64,000 nucleotides of DNA from CAZMGV01 sp964565925 (GTDB lineage: Bacteria; JAGRBM01; JAHCIT01). The stretch's first letter is position 1, and every line of letters begins with the position of its first letter. The stretch covers positions 1-64,000 of the forward strand of contig CAZMGV010000022.1 of NCBI GenBank assembly GCA_964565925.1. The letters are read 5' to 3'. Shown here in pieces: positions 1 through 11,000 of this stretch. The position numbers were made by a program, and so were the translations under genes. The notes below the pieces were generated by a model that saw only the letters and a list, made by a program, of their open reading frames with translations, had not been told where the DNA came from and did not search any database.

Positions 1-9
1 GCTCTGAAA

Positions 10-47
10 GTCCCTTCCTCCGGAAGGGACCGTGACCGCAAGGTCAC
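10..47. repeat. Twin perfect hairpins at the window edge
   Basis: Two adjacent perfect stem-loops. The first has 9-bp arms GTCCCTTCC/GGAAGGGAC (10-18, 22-30) around TCC. The second has 6-bp arms GTGACC/GGTCAC (32-37, 42-47) closed by a GCAA (GNRA) tetraloop. They lie just beyond the 3' end of the minus-strand histidine kinase gene. There is no U tract, so a classical terminator is doubtful. The first hairpin has the same CCCTTCC-N3-GGAAGGG core as two hairpins near 59.5 kb, so it may belong to a dispersed palindromic repeat. Confidence 0.6.
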
Positions 48-79
48 AGGGATGGTGGCGGCCGGAGGTGTGGTGAGTA

Positions 80-1672
80 TTAAACCTGCGCAGGCAGGTC
101 GCCCGGCCGGTCGATGGTGATCGTCGTGCCGCGGCCCTGCTCGCTCTGGACGCTGAGCGTGGCGCCGTGCGCCTCGGAGATCCGGCGGACAACCGCCAGG
201 CCCAGTCCCGTCCCCTTCGCCTTGGTGGTGAAAAACGGGTCGAAGATCCGCTTCTGTATGTCGGGCGGTATGCCGGTCCCGGAATCGGTCACCTCGAGAC
301 GCCAGCCCTTGCCGCTCCGCACCGTGACGTTCACGCCGATCTCGCCCGCGTTCGCCGCGCCGCCCGAAGTTCCGGCGATTGCCTGGGCGGCATTGGTCAG
401 CAGGTTGGTCAGTACGGTTTTCATCTGCTCGGGATCGACGAGAACCGTTGTGCCGTCCCCCGATACGGTGGTCCTGATATTCCTGAACAGGTCGCCGCGC
501 CGGACCGTCTCCGCCGTATGGCGGGCGAGATTGAGGAGTGACGTTTCCCCCAGGTGAAGCGGTCTCGGCCGGGCGAAATCGAGCAGGTCCGTCAGCGTCA
601 GGTGCAGCTCGTCGATGCGCTTGAGGACGCTCCGGATCACCGGTTTGTCGGTGGAGTCCGCCGGCATCCGGGTGTAGATCACCTGGAGCGGGCCGCTGAC
701 GGCGGCGAGCGGGTTTCTGACTTCGTGGGCGACGACGGAGGCCATCTCCTCGAACTGCGCATTCACCCGCCGGGCGGAGTTCTGCGCGGTGACCTCTCCG
801 GTGATGTCGTACCGGATGGCGATGTACTGATAGGGCTTCCGGTCCGTCCCGAGGAACGGGACGATTGTCGTGGCGACCCAGTAGAAGTCGCCGTTCTTGC
901 GGCGGTTGCGGATCACCCCGCGCCAGACCCTGCCTGATTCGACCGTGTCCCACAGGTTCCGCATGAACTCTTTCGGATGGAGCCCGGAGTTGAGGATCCG
1001 GTGGTCCTTGCCGAGGAGTTCCTCGCGGCTGTATCCGGAGATCTCGCAGAACCGGTCGTTGACGTAGGTGATGATCCCCTTCGCGTCGGTCGTGGCGACA
1101 ATGGCGGCCTGATCGAGGGCGTACTTGTAGTCCTCCAGGGTCTTGAAGGACTGCTGCAGGTCGAACTGGTATCTGTTCAGTTCGCTCTGTGACTGGACGA
1201 GTTCGTCTTCGGTCCGCTGCCGGTCGGTGATGTCCAGGCCCGAGCTGAGCATCCCGCTCACCCGTCCGCGTGAATCCCGCTTCTTCAGGTTGCGCCAGAG
1301 AATCCGGCGGATCCGGCCGTCCCGCGTGAGGACGGGGTTTTCGAACCGCTCGACGAAGGTTCCGTCCGGACCGGTGTTCAGGCTGTGGACGAGGGCCACC
1401 TGCCCACGGTGCGAGGCCGGCACAAAAAACTCGAACCAGTTCTTCCCTGTGATCTCCGCTTCGGGATAGCCCAGAAGCTCGCACCCGGCCTGGTTGATCA
1501 TCGTCACGGTGCCCTGCGGGCTGAGGGCGATGAAGATCGAGTCGGAGTTGTCGAGGACATTGCGGGGGATGCTGTCCCGGCGCGGCTTCCTGAAAAACAG
1601 AACCATGAGCACCGCGGCGGCCAGGGCTCCGGCGGCGGCACTGATGAGGATGGATGGCAGGGTCGGGTCCAC
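80..1672 (-). CDS. PAS-PAS membrane sensor histidine kinase
   Basis: A 530-residue two-component sensor kinase that autophosphorylates a histidine and passes the phosphate to a response regulator; no regulator gene lies nearby. One N-terminal membrane helix (about residues 8-27) is followed by a first PAS domain (about 40-150), a short helical linker (155-185) and a second PAS/PAC domain (about 188-295). The HisKA segment has the phosphoacceptor His316 in VVAHEVRNPL. The HATPase_c domain has the N box around Asn423-Asn427, the DSGTGIP G1 box (Asp463) and the GTGLGLAV G2 box (487-494). There is no periplasmic loop, so the PAS domains sense a cytoplasmic or redox cue. The start is GTG. It is transcribed away from the giant surface-protein gene, which it might regulate, but nothing in the sequence proves this. 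Confidence 0.93.
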   Translation of the reverse strand: MDPTLPSILISAAAGALAAAVLMVLFFRKPRRDSIPRNVLDNSDSIFIALSPQGTVTMINQAGCELLGYPEAEITGKNWFEFFVPASHRGQVALVHSLNTGPDGTFVERFENPVLTRDGRIRRILWRNLKKRDSRGRVSGMLSSGLDITDRQRTEDELVQSQSELNRYQFDLQQSFKTLEDYKYALDQAAIVATTDAKGIITYVNDRFCEISGYSREELLGKDHRILNSGLHPKEFMRNLWDTVESGRVWRGVIRNRRKNGDFYWVATTIVPFLGTDRKPYQYIAIRYDITGEVTAQNSARRVNAQFEEMASVVAHEVRNPLAAVSGPLQVIYTRMPADSTDKPVIRSVLKRIDELHLTLTDLLDFARPRPLHLGETSLLNLARHTAETVRRGDLFRNIRTTVSGDGTTVLVDPEQMKTVLTNLLTNAAQAIAGTSGGAANAGEIGVNVTVRSGKGWRLEVTDSGTGIPPDIQKRIFDPFFTTKAKGTGLGLAVVRRISEAHGATLSVQSEQGRGTTITIDRPGDLPAQV

Positions 1673-1730
1673 TACCTTCCACCCATATTCCTATCCGGGG
1701 TCCGAAAATATGCACTTTGTCATACCGGTG

Positions 1731-1762
1731 CCTGAACCCGTCCGATTTTTGACCGGTTCAGG
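1731..1762. promoter_or_regulatory. Inverted repeat, possible operator
   Basis: Perfect 8-bp arms CCTGAACC (1731-1738) and GGTTCAGG (1755-1762) are separated by 16 nt, in the divergent region between the kinase gene and the giant exported protein gene. The arm spacing of about two helical turns suits a dimeric DNA-binding protein. Function is inferred from position only. Confidence 0.35.
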
Positions 1763-1896
1763 GCGGCTACTGGCCCCGGTTCGGGGCAAGCCGGCCGGGA
1801 ACAGAACATCGTTCTGGAGCAGTTTTTTCATATTAATTCACAGGTTTGTGCGTGATTAGGCTCACCCCGTTTCCAAACTTTTCCCTGCCCGGATGG

Positions 1897-1925
1897 TTGC
1901 CAAAAAGGGCGTCGCTTACGATACT
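1897..1925 (+). promoter_or_regulatory. Candidate sigma70-type promoter for the giant gene
   Basis: A TTGCCA -35-like hexamer (1897-1902), a 17-nt spacer and a GATACT -10-like hexamer (1920-1925) match the consensus at five and four of six positions. Transcription from here would give a leader of roughly 110 nt before the ATG at 2042, which itself lacks a clear Shine-Dalgarno sequence. Confidence 0.3.
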
Positions 1926-2041
1926 GAAGAGCTGTTAATTCAGGCCTTTGTGCCACTGTACTAGATGGTACGAGGGTTCGATCATGTTCTGCGGAGGGGG
2001 AGTGCACGGGCCGTCAGGTCCGTCCGCACCAACATCAAAAT

Positions 2042-5000
2042 ATGGCCCATTCAAGACTCTATTCACGGCGTCTGCTCAGAAGCGTTTGCCTCGTGCCGTT
2101 GCTGGTGCTGGCTCATGCATGTGTGAGCAACAACGATCCCGCCACTTCCGTCCCGGTCGGGGAGCCGCCCACCGCCATCATCGTCCAGCCTTCGGGCTCC
2201 GTGACGATCGCGATCAACGACGCGGTGGATTTCCGCGGATACTGCGACGACCCCGAAGGCCATCCCGCCCTCTACGGCTGGGACTTCGGTACGGGCTCGG
2301 GCATCCCGCAGAGTCTTGAGCAGAATCCGTCCGGCGTCGTGTTTGCCGTACCCGGTGTCTACACCGTCAGCTTCGGCTGCACGGACTCCCAGGATAACAC
2401 CAGTCCGGCCGCCGCCACGGTGACGGTCACGGTCCTGGACGTGCTGACGACGGCGGATCTCCCGCTGGCCGTTACCGAGGACACGCCGGCAAGCGACGTG
2501 CTGCCGGGTTACGCGACCGACAACCTCGCGTCGAACTACCGGATCATCGAGCAGCCGCACTACGGAAAGGTCCTCATCACCGACTTCCTGACGGGTGCGT
2601 TCACCTACACGCCCGGCAAGGACTACGACGGCTCGTCGTTCGTCTACGACAATCCGCCGGCGGATCCGCAGAACCCGGTCTATCCGGACTGCCGAGAGCT
2701 GCTGGTCACGGCCGAGAGCGACTGCTTCACTTTCCTGCGAGACGACGGCTCCCGCCAGTCGACCGTGCAGACCGTGCTCGTCACGATCACACCGGTCAAC
2801 GACGATCCGGTCGCGCAGAACGTGCTGGCCGGCACCCAGGAAGACACGCCGGTCTCGGGCCTCCTTGCCGGTTCCGACGTGGACGGTCCGTCGATCGACT
2901 ATCAGCTTCTCACGCAGCCCGCGAACGGTACTGTGGTGATCGACGACGCCGCGACAGGCGCGTATACCTACACCCCGGTGGGGGACGACTACGGAACCTA
3001 CACGTTCCAGTTCGTGCGCAACGACGGACTCACCGATTCCAATACCGCGACCGCGACGGTGGTCGTCGCTCCGGTGAACGATCTGCCGGTAACCGTCGAT
3101 GTCCCCTTTACCACTGACGAGGACACGCCAGGCACCGGTTTCCTCTCCGGTTCCGACCCCGACGGGCCTGCTGTCTCCTATTCCATTGTCGCGGGAGCCT
3201 CGAAAGGCCGCGTCGTGCTGAACAATGCCGTCACCGGCCAGTTCACCTACCGGCCGAACCTGGACGTCAACGGCGCCGACAGTTTCACGTTCCGCCGTTC
3301 CGACGGTACCGGTTTCTCAAACGTGTCCACGGTGAATGTGACGGTCAACCCGGCGAACGACGCCCCGGTGGCCGCCGCTGATACCGCGGCTGCGACGGAA
3401 GACGTGGTCCCGCTCGTCGTGACCGGTGCGGCGCTGATCGCCAACGACACCGACGTGGACACGGGCGACACCCTGACGGTTGTCTGCCCGCCGGTAGGCG
3501 GGTGCCCGTATGCCAGTACGCAGGGCGTTCCGGTTACTGTTTCCGCCGGCGACGTCACCTTCGATCACACCGGACTGTTCCAGTCGCTACGGCAGGGGCA
3601 GACACTCAGCGATACGTTTACCTACTACGTGCAGGATACCGGCGCCGCGACCGGCAGCGCCGTCGTAACCGTCACCGTGACGGGCGCCAATGACGCGCCG
3701 ACCGCCAATCCGGATACCGCTTCCGCCACGGACGGAGCAGGCGCTGTGACGATCACGGGCGCTTCGGTTCTGGCCAACGATACCGACCCCGATTCCGGCG
3801 ACACGAAAACAGTCGTCACGGTGGACGCGCTCAGCGGTTCCGGCGCCGTCGTCGGTCTGGCAGGCGGAAATATCACCTACAACCCCGGCGTTATCTTCCG
3901 GAGCCTGTACAAGAATACGACCGCGATCGACACGTTCAATTACACGATGCAGGACGGGTCGGGTATCCAGTCGTCGGCGCTGGTCACCGTGACCGTGACG
4001 GGCGTAAACGATGCCCCGTCTGCGGGTGCGGACACCGCTCTGGCGGCCGAGAAAACCCCGACCGCGATTCTGGCGGCGACGCTGCTTGCCAACGATACCG
4101 ATCCTGACGCGGGCGACACTCCGGAAGTATTTTTAACCCCGCCGAAGAGCCAGCAGGGTGCGGTGCTGAGCGTGAACGGCCTGACCGGGGACGTGACCTA
4201 CGATCCGGGTCTGCGATTCCTGCACCTGCGTGCGGTGGATACGGCGACGGACTCCTTCACCTACACGATCCGGGACGACTTCAACGCCCAGGCCCAGGCG
4301 ACGGTGACGGTAACCGTACAGGGCGAGAACGATGCACCTGCGGCGGCGCCGGACACGGCGGGCGCCACCGAAAATGGAGCGCCGGTTTCCATTCAGGTGC
4401 TGGCCAACGATACCGACCCGGACACGGCCGATACCCGGACGCTCGTGAGCGCCGGACCGGCCAGTACGGCGGGGGCGGCGGTTTCAATGTCGCTGAATCA
4501 GGCGGTCTATGACCCGGCCGGCCTGTTCGATTCCCTGAAAGCAGGCGCCACCACGACCGATACGTTCAGCTACACGATGCAGGACGGTTCGGGCGCGCAG
4601 TCCTCGTCCGTCGTGACGGTCACGGTCACCGGCGTCAACGACGCACCGACGGCGGTGGCCGACGGTCTGCCGGTAACCGAAGGCGTGGGAACGGCGTCGC
4701 TCGATGTACTGGCGAACGACACGGATCCGGATGCGGGAGACCTGAAAGCGATTGTCTCGGTCCCGTCGCTGAGTACCGGCGGAGTCCCGCTCCAGATCGC
4801 GAACAACAAGGTTTCGTACAACATCGGAAGTTTCTACGCGGGGCTGGCCGCAGGAGCCACGGCCGTCGACACCTTTAACTACACCATGCGGGACGCGGCC
4901 GGTGCGACCTCGTCGGCGACCGTCACGGTGACGGTGACCGGCGTGAACAGTTCGCCGGTGGCGCAGGTCGATGCCTCTGTGGCGGTCGACGGGGGCGGGG

Positions 5001-8000
5001 CGGTCACGATCAACGTCCTGTCCAACGACACCGACATCGATACACCTGACACGAAGACGATCATCTCCGTCACCGCACCCACCCGGGGCGGGGCGGCAAC
5101 GATCGTTCCGGGCATCAGCGCGAACAACCAGATCCAGTACGATCCGCTGGCCGTGTTCCAGTATCTGCGGGCAGGGCAGAACTCGGCCGATACGTTCTTC
5201 TACACGATGCAGGACAGCCAGGGGGCGACCTCCAGCGCCAAGGTGACCGTCGTTGTAACGGGCATCAATAACACGCCTGCGGCTTCTGCCGATGCGGCGG
5301 ACGCCATCGAAAACGGCAATCCGGCTACGATCAACGTGCTGGGTAACGACACCGATCCCGACACCGGCGACCAGATGACGATCTTTTCGTATGACGCGGC
5401 ATCGGCGCAGGGCGCGTCGATCTCCGTATACCAGAACAAGACCGTCTACGATCCGGACAGTACCGGGGCGTTCGAGGCCCTGAATCCGTTCCAGACCGCA
5501 AACGATACTTTTAACTACACGATGCAGGATACGGCCGGGGCGCAGGCGTCGGCTCTCGTGACGGTGACGGTGCACGGCAAAAACGATCCGCCGGTGGTGA
5601 CGAGCGACGATTTCACACCGTCGGGGCTCAATGTCGCCATTTTCGAAGACGGCGGTCCGGTACTCCTCGACGTGCTGGCGAACGANNNNNNNNNNNNNNN
5701 NNNNNNNNNNNNNNNNNNNNNNNNNNNNNNNNNNNNNNNNNNNNNNNNNNNNNNNNNNNNNNNNNNNNNNNNNNNNNNNNNNNNNCCTCGACGTGCTGGC
5801 GAACGACAAGGACATCGACGACTTCGACACGAAATCGCTCAATACGGTCCCGCCGCTCAGCTCCGGCGGCGCCACGCTGACTCCGGTGCAGGGCGGAAAG
5901 ATCGACTACTCGACGGGAACGGCGTTCCAGTATCTGAGGTCCGGCGAGAACGCGACCGATACCTTTACCTACATCATGCAGGACGCCATGGGCGCCACGT
6001 CATCGGCGATTGTGCAGATCTCGGTTCGCGGCGTGAACGACGCGCCGGTGGCGGTGGCGGATTCGGCTTCCGCCGACGAAGACGGCCCGGCGGTCACGAT
6101 CGACGTGCTGGCCAACGACACAGACCCGGATCTGGGCGATACCCGCCGGGTTATCAGCGTCACCGACAGCGCCGGCGGCGCGGTCGTCCGCATTGTGAAC
6201 GGAAAGGCCGTCTATACTGTCGGATCGCTCTACCAGTATCTGGGCGCCGGTCAGACCGCAGCGGATTCCTTCACCTATGTGATTTCCGATCTGGAGGGCA
6301 CGACTTCGACCGGCACGGTTACCGTGACGGTTCACGGCCGGAATGACACTCCCGGTGCGGCAAACGACACGGCTGTGGCCTACGAAGACGGCGGGCCCGT
6401 TCTGATCGACGCATTGGCCAACGATACCGATGTCGATACTGCATCGACCCGGACGCTGACCGGGATACCGGCGACAAGCGCGCTCGGGGCGTCGCTGGCC
6501 ATTGTCACGAACCAGGTTCAGTACGATCCGGGCACGATCCACCAGGAACTGGGCGCAGGCCAGGTGCTGTTCGATACCTTCAGTTATTCCATGACCGATT
6601 CACAGGGTGGGGTCTCCGCCGCCACTGTCACGATGTCGTTTACCGGGACCGATGACGCTCCGGCTGCTTTCGTCGACACCGGTTATGCAGTCGAGGACGG
6701 ACTGCCGGTCGACGTGGCCGTTCTTCTGAATGATACCGACATCGACACGGGCGACATTCTGTCCCTCCTGTCGGTCTCGCCGGTCTCGTTCCAGGGCGCC
6801 GCGGTTTCCGTTGCCGGGGATTTCGCCTCGTATGATGTCGACGGAACATTCCAGAGCCTTGGCGAGGGGGAAGTCACCGCCGATACGTTCACGTATGTCG
6901 TTCAGGATCTCTCGGGCCTGACGGCCAGCGGTTCGGCGATCGTCTATGTCTCGGGCCATAACGACGCCCCGGCGGCCATTGGCGACTCCGGCTCGGCCAC
7001 CGAAGACGGCGGCCCGGTCCTGATGGACGTGCTGGCCAACGATTCCGACGTGGATGCCAGCGACCGCAAGACACTGGTCTCCGTCCCGTCTATCTCGTAC
7101 GAAGGCGCCCGGTTGTCGGTCGTCGCAAACCAGGTGCTCTACAATCCGGGCGTTCTGTTCCAGTCCCTGCCGGTGGGCGGGACGCACTCCGATTCCTTCA
7201 CCTATGTCATGTCCGACAGCGCCGGCGCATCGTCACAGGCGTCCGTCGCCGTGACGGTGACCGGCGTGAACGATGTCCCGGTGGCCCATGCCGACAGCGC
7301 TGCGGCGACCGAGGATGGCAGCCCGGTATCGGTTGCAGTGATCGCGAACGACACCGACATCGACACCGGCGACACGCTGTCGCTGGCGTCCGTGACAGCG
7401 ACCAGCCAGGGCGGGGCGACGGTGACGATGAGCGGCACCAGCGCCGTTTATGACCCGGGTAACCAGTTCCAGTCCCTCAACGTGGGGCAGACCACGACGG
7501 ACAGTTTCACATATACCGTTCAGGACAATCACGGCGGCCAGAGCCAGGCGACGGTGACGGTGCGGATTACCGGGACGAACGACGGCCCTCAGGTGACCAC
7601 CGATCAGGTAACGGCGCACGAAGACGGCGGCCCGGTGATTGTCAATATTCTGGCGAACGACTTCGACCCCGACTACGCGTCGACGATCCTGCTGGTTTCC
7701 AACGACGCCGTATCTGAGAGCGGGGCGTCGGTCAGCCGTTCGATCAACGATGTAATCTACAACCCCGGCAGCCTGTTCCAGGACCTCGCCGAGGGCGAAA
7801 CGGCCACCGACACGTTCGGATATACGATCGAGGATGAGTACTTCGTTACCGCCTCGGGAAACGCGGTCGTGACCGTTATCGGCACCAACGACGCGCCGGT
7901 CGGCGTGGACGATACCGCCAGTGCGACCGAGGACGGCGGAACGGTTTCGATTGATGTCCTGCTTAACGATTCGGACGCGGATTTCACGGATACACACACG

Positions 8001-11000
8001 GTCAGTTCGCTGCCCTTCACGAGCACCGGCGGTGCGCTGCTGTCGTTCAACGGAACGACGGTCCAGTACAACCCGGATATCCGGTTCCAGAATCTGCGCG
8101 CGGGCGCCACGGCGACGGACTCCTTCACTTACCGGGTGCGGGACCAGCACGGCGCGTCGTCGCCGGCAACGGTGACGGTCACGATTTCCGGAGCGAACGA
8201 CGCACCCGTGGCGGTTGCCGACAACGTCGGCCTCTCAGACTCCGTGGCGGCTTCGCTGATCGATGTGCTGGCCAACGATACCGACGTGGACGACGGCGAC
8301 ACGAAGTTCCTGGACATTGTCCCCGCCGCCAGCACGAACGGCGCGACCCTGTCGGTCGTCGGCAATTCGGTCCGGTACGATCCCGGAAACATTTATGACT
8401 ATCTCGCGGACGGACAGACGGGTACGGATGATTTTACGTACCAGATGCGTGACGGCTCGGGTGCGACGTCGTCGGCGCTCGTCACGATCTCGGTGACCGG
8501 CGGCAATATCGGACCGGACGCCGTGGATGACGATTTCACCGGCACGCTGATTCTGGAAGACGGACCGGCCGTTCTTCTGAACGTGGCGGCCAACGATACC
8601 GATCCGACCACCGGCGATTCGCTTACGGTTGTTGGCGTATCGGGCAGCACCGCGGGAGCCGTGGTGGATGTCGCGGCCAATCAGGCCCGGTACCATGTCG
8701 GCAGCCTGTTCCAGTTCCTGAGCGACGGGGAAACCGGTTCCGATGCCTTCACTTATACCGTTTCGGACCGGGGCGGTGTGACCGATACCGCTGTCGTGCA
8801 GGTGCAGATCACCGGCGTGAACGACGTTCCGCTGGCCATACAGGACCTGGTGTCGGTTCCGGAAAACGCCGCTACCAATGTTCCGTGGGCTTCGTTCCTG
8901 CTGAACGATCTGGACGTGGACCAGTCCGATACGCTGACTATCACGGGAGCAGATGCGTTCACCTCTGTGCAGGGGCTTCCGGTCGCCGTCACGCCGACAG
9001 ACATACAGATCGATACGACCGGTATCGACTTTGTCGCGGCGGGCGGAATCCTGAACGACTCCTTCATCTATACGATCCAGGACAATATGGGGGTCAGCTC
9101 CAGCGCAACAGTGACACTCCAGATTACCGGTGTTAACGACGCGCCGGCCCTGAACAATCCGCCGCCGAACACTTTCTGCCGCGAAGGCGATACATTGAGC
9201 CTGTTCGCGAGCGTTGCCGACGTTGATACCTACCCGGCCGCGAGCGATACGTTCTCCGACGCCGGCACAGGCAGTTGCACCTGGGTGACGGTTAACCCAG
9301 ACGGGGAACTGACCGGTACGTGCCCGGCCATGGGAACGGCCTGCACCGTGGATGTGACCGTGGACGACGGCTTCGCCACGGACACGAAGACGTTCACGAT
9401 CGGCTACAACACCCGCTATGTCACGACCGCCGGTGCGGGGGCACTGGACGGAACCTCCTGGGCGAACGCGATTCCCGATTCGCTGGCGGACATCAATACT
9501 GCCATTGCGGCGCTATCGGGGAACGGCGGCGGCAGCGTCTGGTTTGAAACGGGGAATTACGACGACAGCTTCAACACGGGCGCCGGCCTTGCCCAGATCG
9601 GTCTGAGTTCTGGAGTCTATCTGTACGGCGGGTTTGCCGGAACGGAAGCGGCCCTGACGGATCGGCCGTCGCCTGCGGGCACCACGCAACTGGTCAGCGA
9701 CCCCTCGACGAACCTTCTGTCCGGTTCTGGGGTTTCCGGAGTGATCCTGGACAGTCTGACGCTCGATGGCGGCGCTCCGAGGTGTTTGAGCCTGAATTTC
9801 GCGGATGATGTGCTGATCCAGAAACTGAACGTCCTGAACTGCAATGAAAACGGAATTTATGTGAACATGCCGTCCGGCGTAACCATTCGGGATACGGCGG
9901 TCAGCGGTATTACCGGCTCCACGAGCCCCGGCGCAGGGATAGAGATTGCCGGCGGTGCGACGGTCCTGTTCGACCGGGTCACTGTCTCCGGTAACGACAC
10001 CAGCAACTCCGGCGGCGGTCTGGCGGTGCTCTCCACTGTCGGCGTGACGTTCAAGGATACCGTAGTCGAGTCCAACTTCTCCAGCCTGGGCGGCGGCGGT
10101 CTGGAGATGTTCAGCGTGGGCAACGTGTCGATCGATGGCCTTGTGATTGATGCAAACATCGCAGTGGGTCATGGCGGCGGTGCGGAATGGCTGTCCGCCA
10201 CGGATGTGAACGCGAAGCGCCTGTATGTGACAGGGAATCGGTCCGGAGCCGGAAACGGCGGCGGTCTGATGATCTCCGGCGGTTCAAGCGGCATCGTCCT
10301 GTCCGACTCGACGGTATCCGATAACGCCGCCGATTTGTTCGCCGGCGGCGGTATTGCGGTAGACAATGTAGAGATGACGCTGAACGGCGTCTCGTTCGCC
10401 GAGAACCAGTCCGCCCGGGAGGGTGGCGGGATCTATATTTTTGAAAGCCAGGTGACCGCCACCAATACGGCCTTCAGCAGTAACAGTGTGAACTACTCGC
10501 TGGCCGGTACCTACGAAGGTGGCGCGGCTTTTGTTCAGGATTCGGTGCTCGACATTGCCAACTCGGCGCTGTGGGGCAATGTCACTCATATAAACACGTT
10601 CGGAATTCCGGTGTCGCAGATGTCGGAAATCGTCACCGGCGGAAGCAGCACCGTGACGGCATCGCATCTGTGCGGCGAAAATCTGTGGAGCGACGATTCC
10701 GTGAAGCTGGACGGCTCGTCGCCGTCCCTGTCGGATCCGTTCCATCGCGGCGCGTTCGGCAAGCTGGCTCTGCGCCGGACTTCCGAGGGCGAAAGCTTCA
10801 CGAGCGCCTGCACAGGAAGCGGCGATCCGCTCCGGGCGACGGCTGCTTTCAGTGCCGCCAGCCTCGACTGGCAGACCCTGACGGGCGCCTACTACGGAGC
10901 GGCGGAAGCGTATCCGCCCGATGCCGGGGCGCTGCACAGCCGGCCAAAAGTCTATTACGTCCGGGGTGCGGCGGGCGACGACACCAAAGACGGTCTGACC

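Larger units (their letters stand above)
1673..2041. other. Divergent intergenic region before the giant gene
   Basis: This 369-bp spacer holds the 5' flanks of the histidine kinase gene (minus) and the giant gene (plus). It contains an inverted repeat at 1731-1762 (8-bp arms CCTGAACC/GGTTCAGG, 16-nt spacer) that could bind a dimeric regulator. A promoter-like sequence at 1897-1925 points toward the giant gene. I see no convincing small gene here. Confidence 0.5.

Noticed and set aside
4484..5875. Long minus-strand open frame (463 codons) across the N gap in the giant gene
   Set aside because: It is antisense to the repeat block and translates the Ns; composition (His/Arg rich) is that of a GC-rich antisense shadow.
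5631..6346. Apparent frameshift and two separate genes around the gap
   Set aside because: Explained fully by the 100-N filler plus the 21-bp duplicated flank; no real frameshift is needed.
3356..9134. CRISPR-like or DNA tandem array
   Set aside because: Periodicity of about 300 bp is protein-repeat spacing within one open frame, and copies are diverged; there are no short identical repeats with unique spacers.
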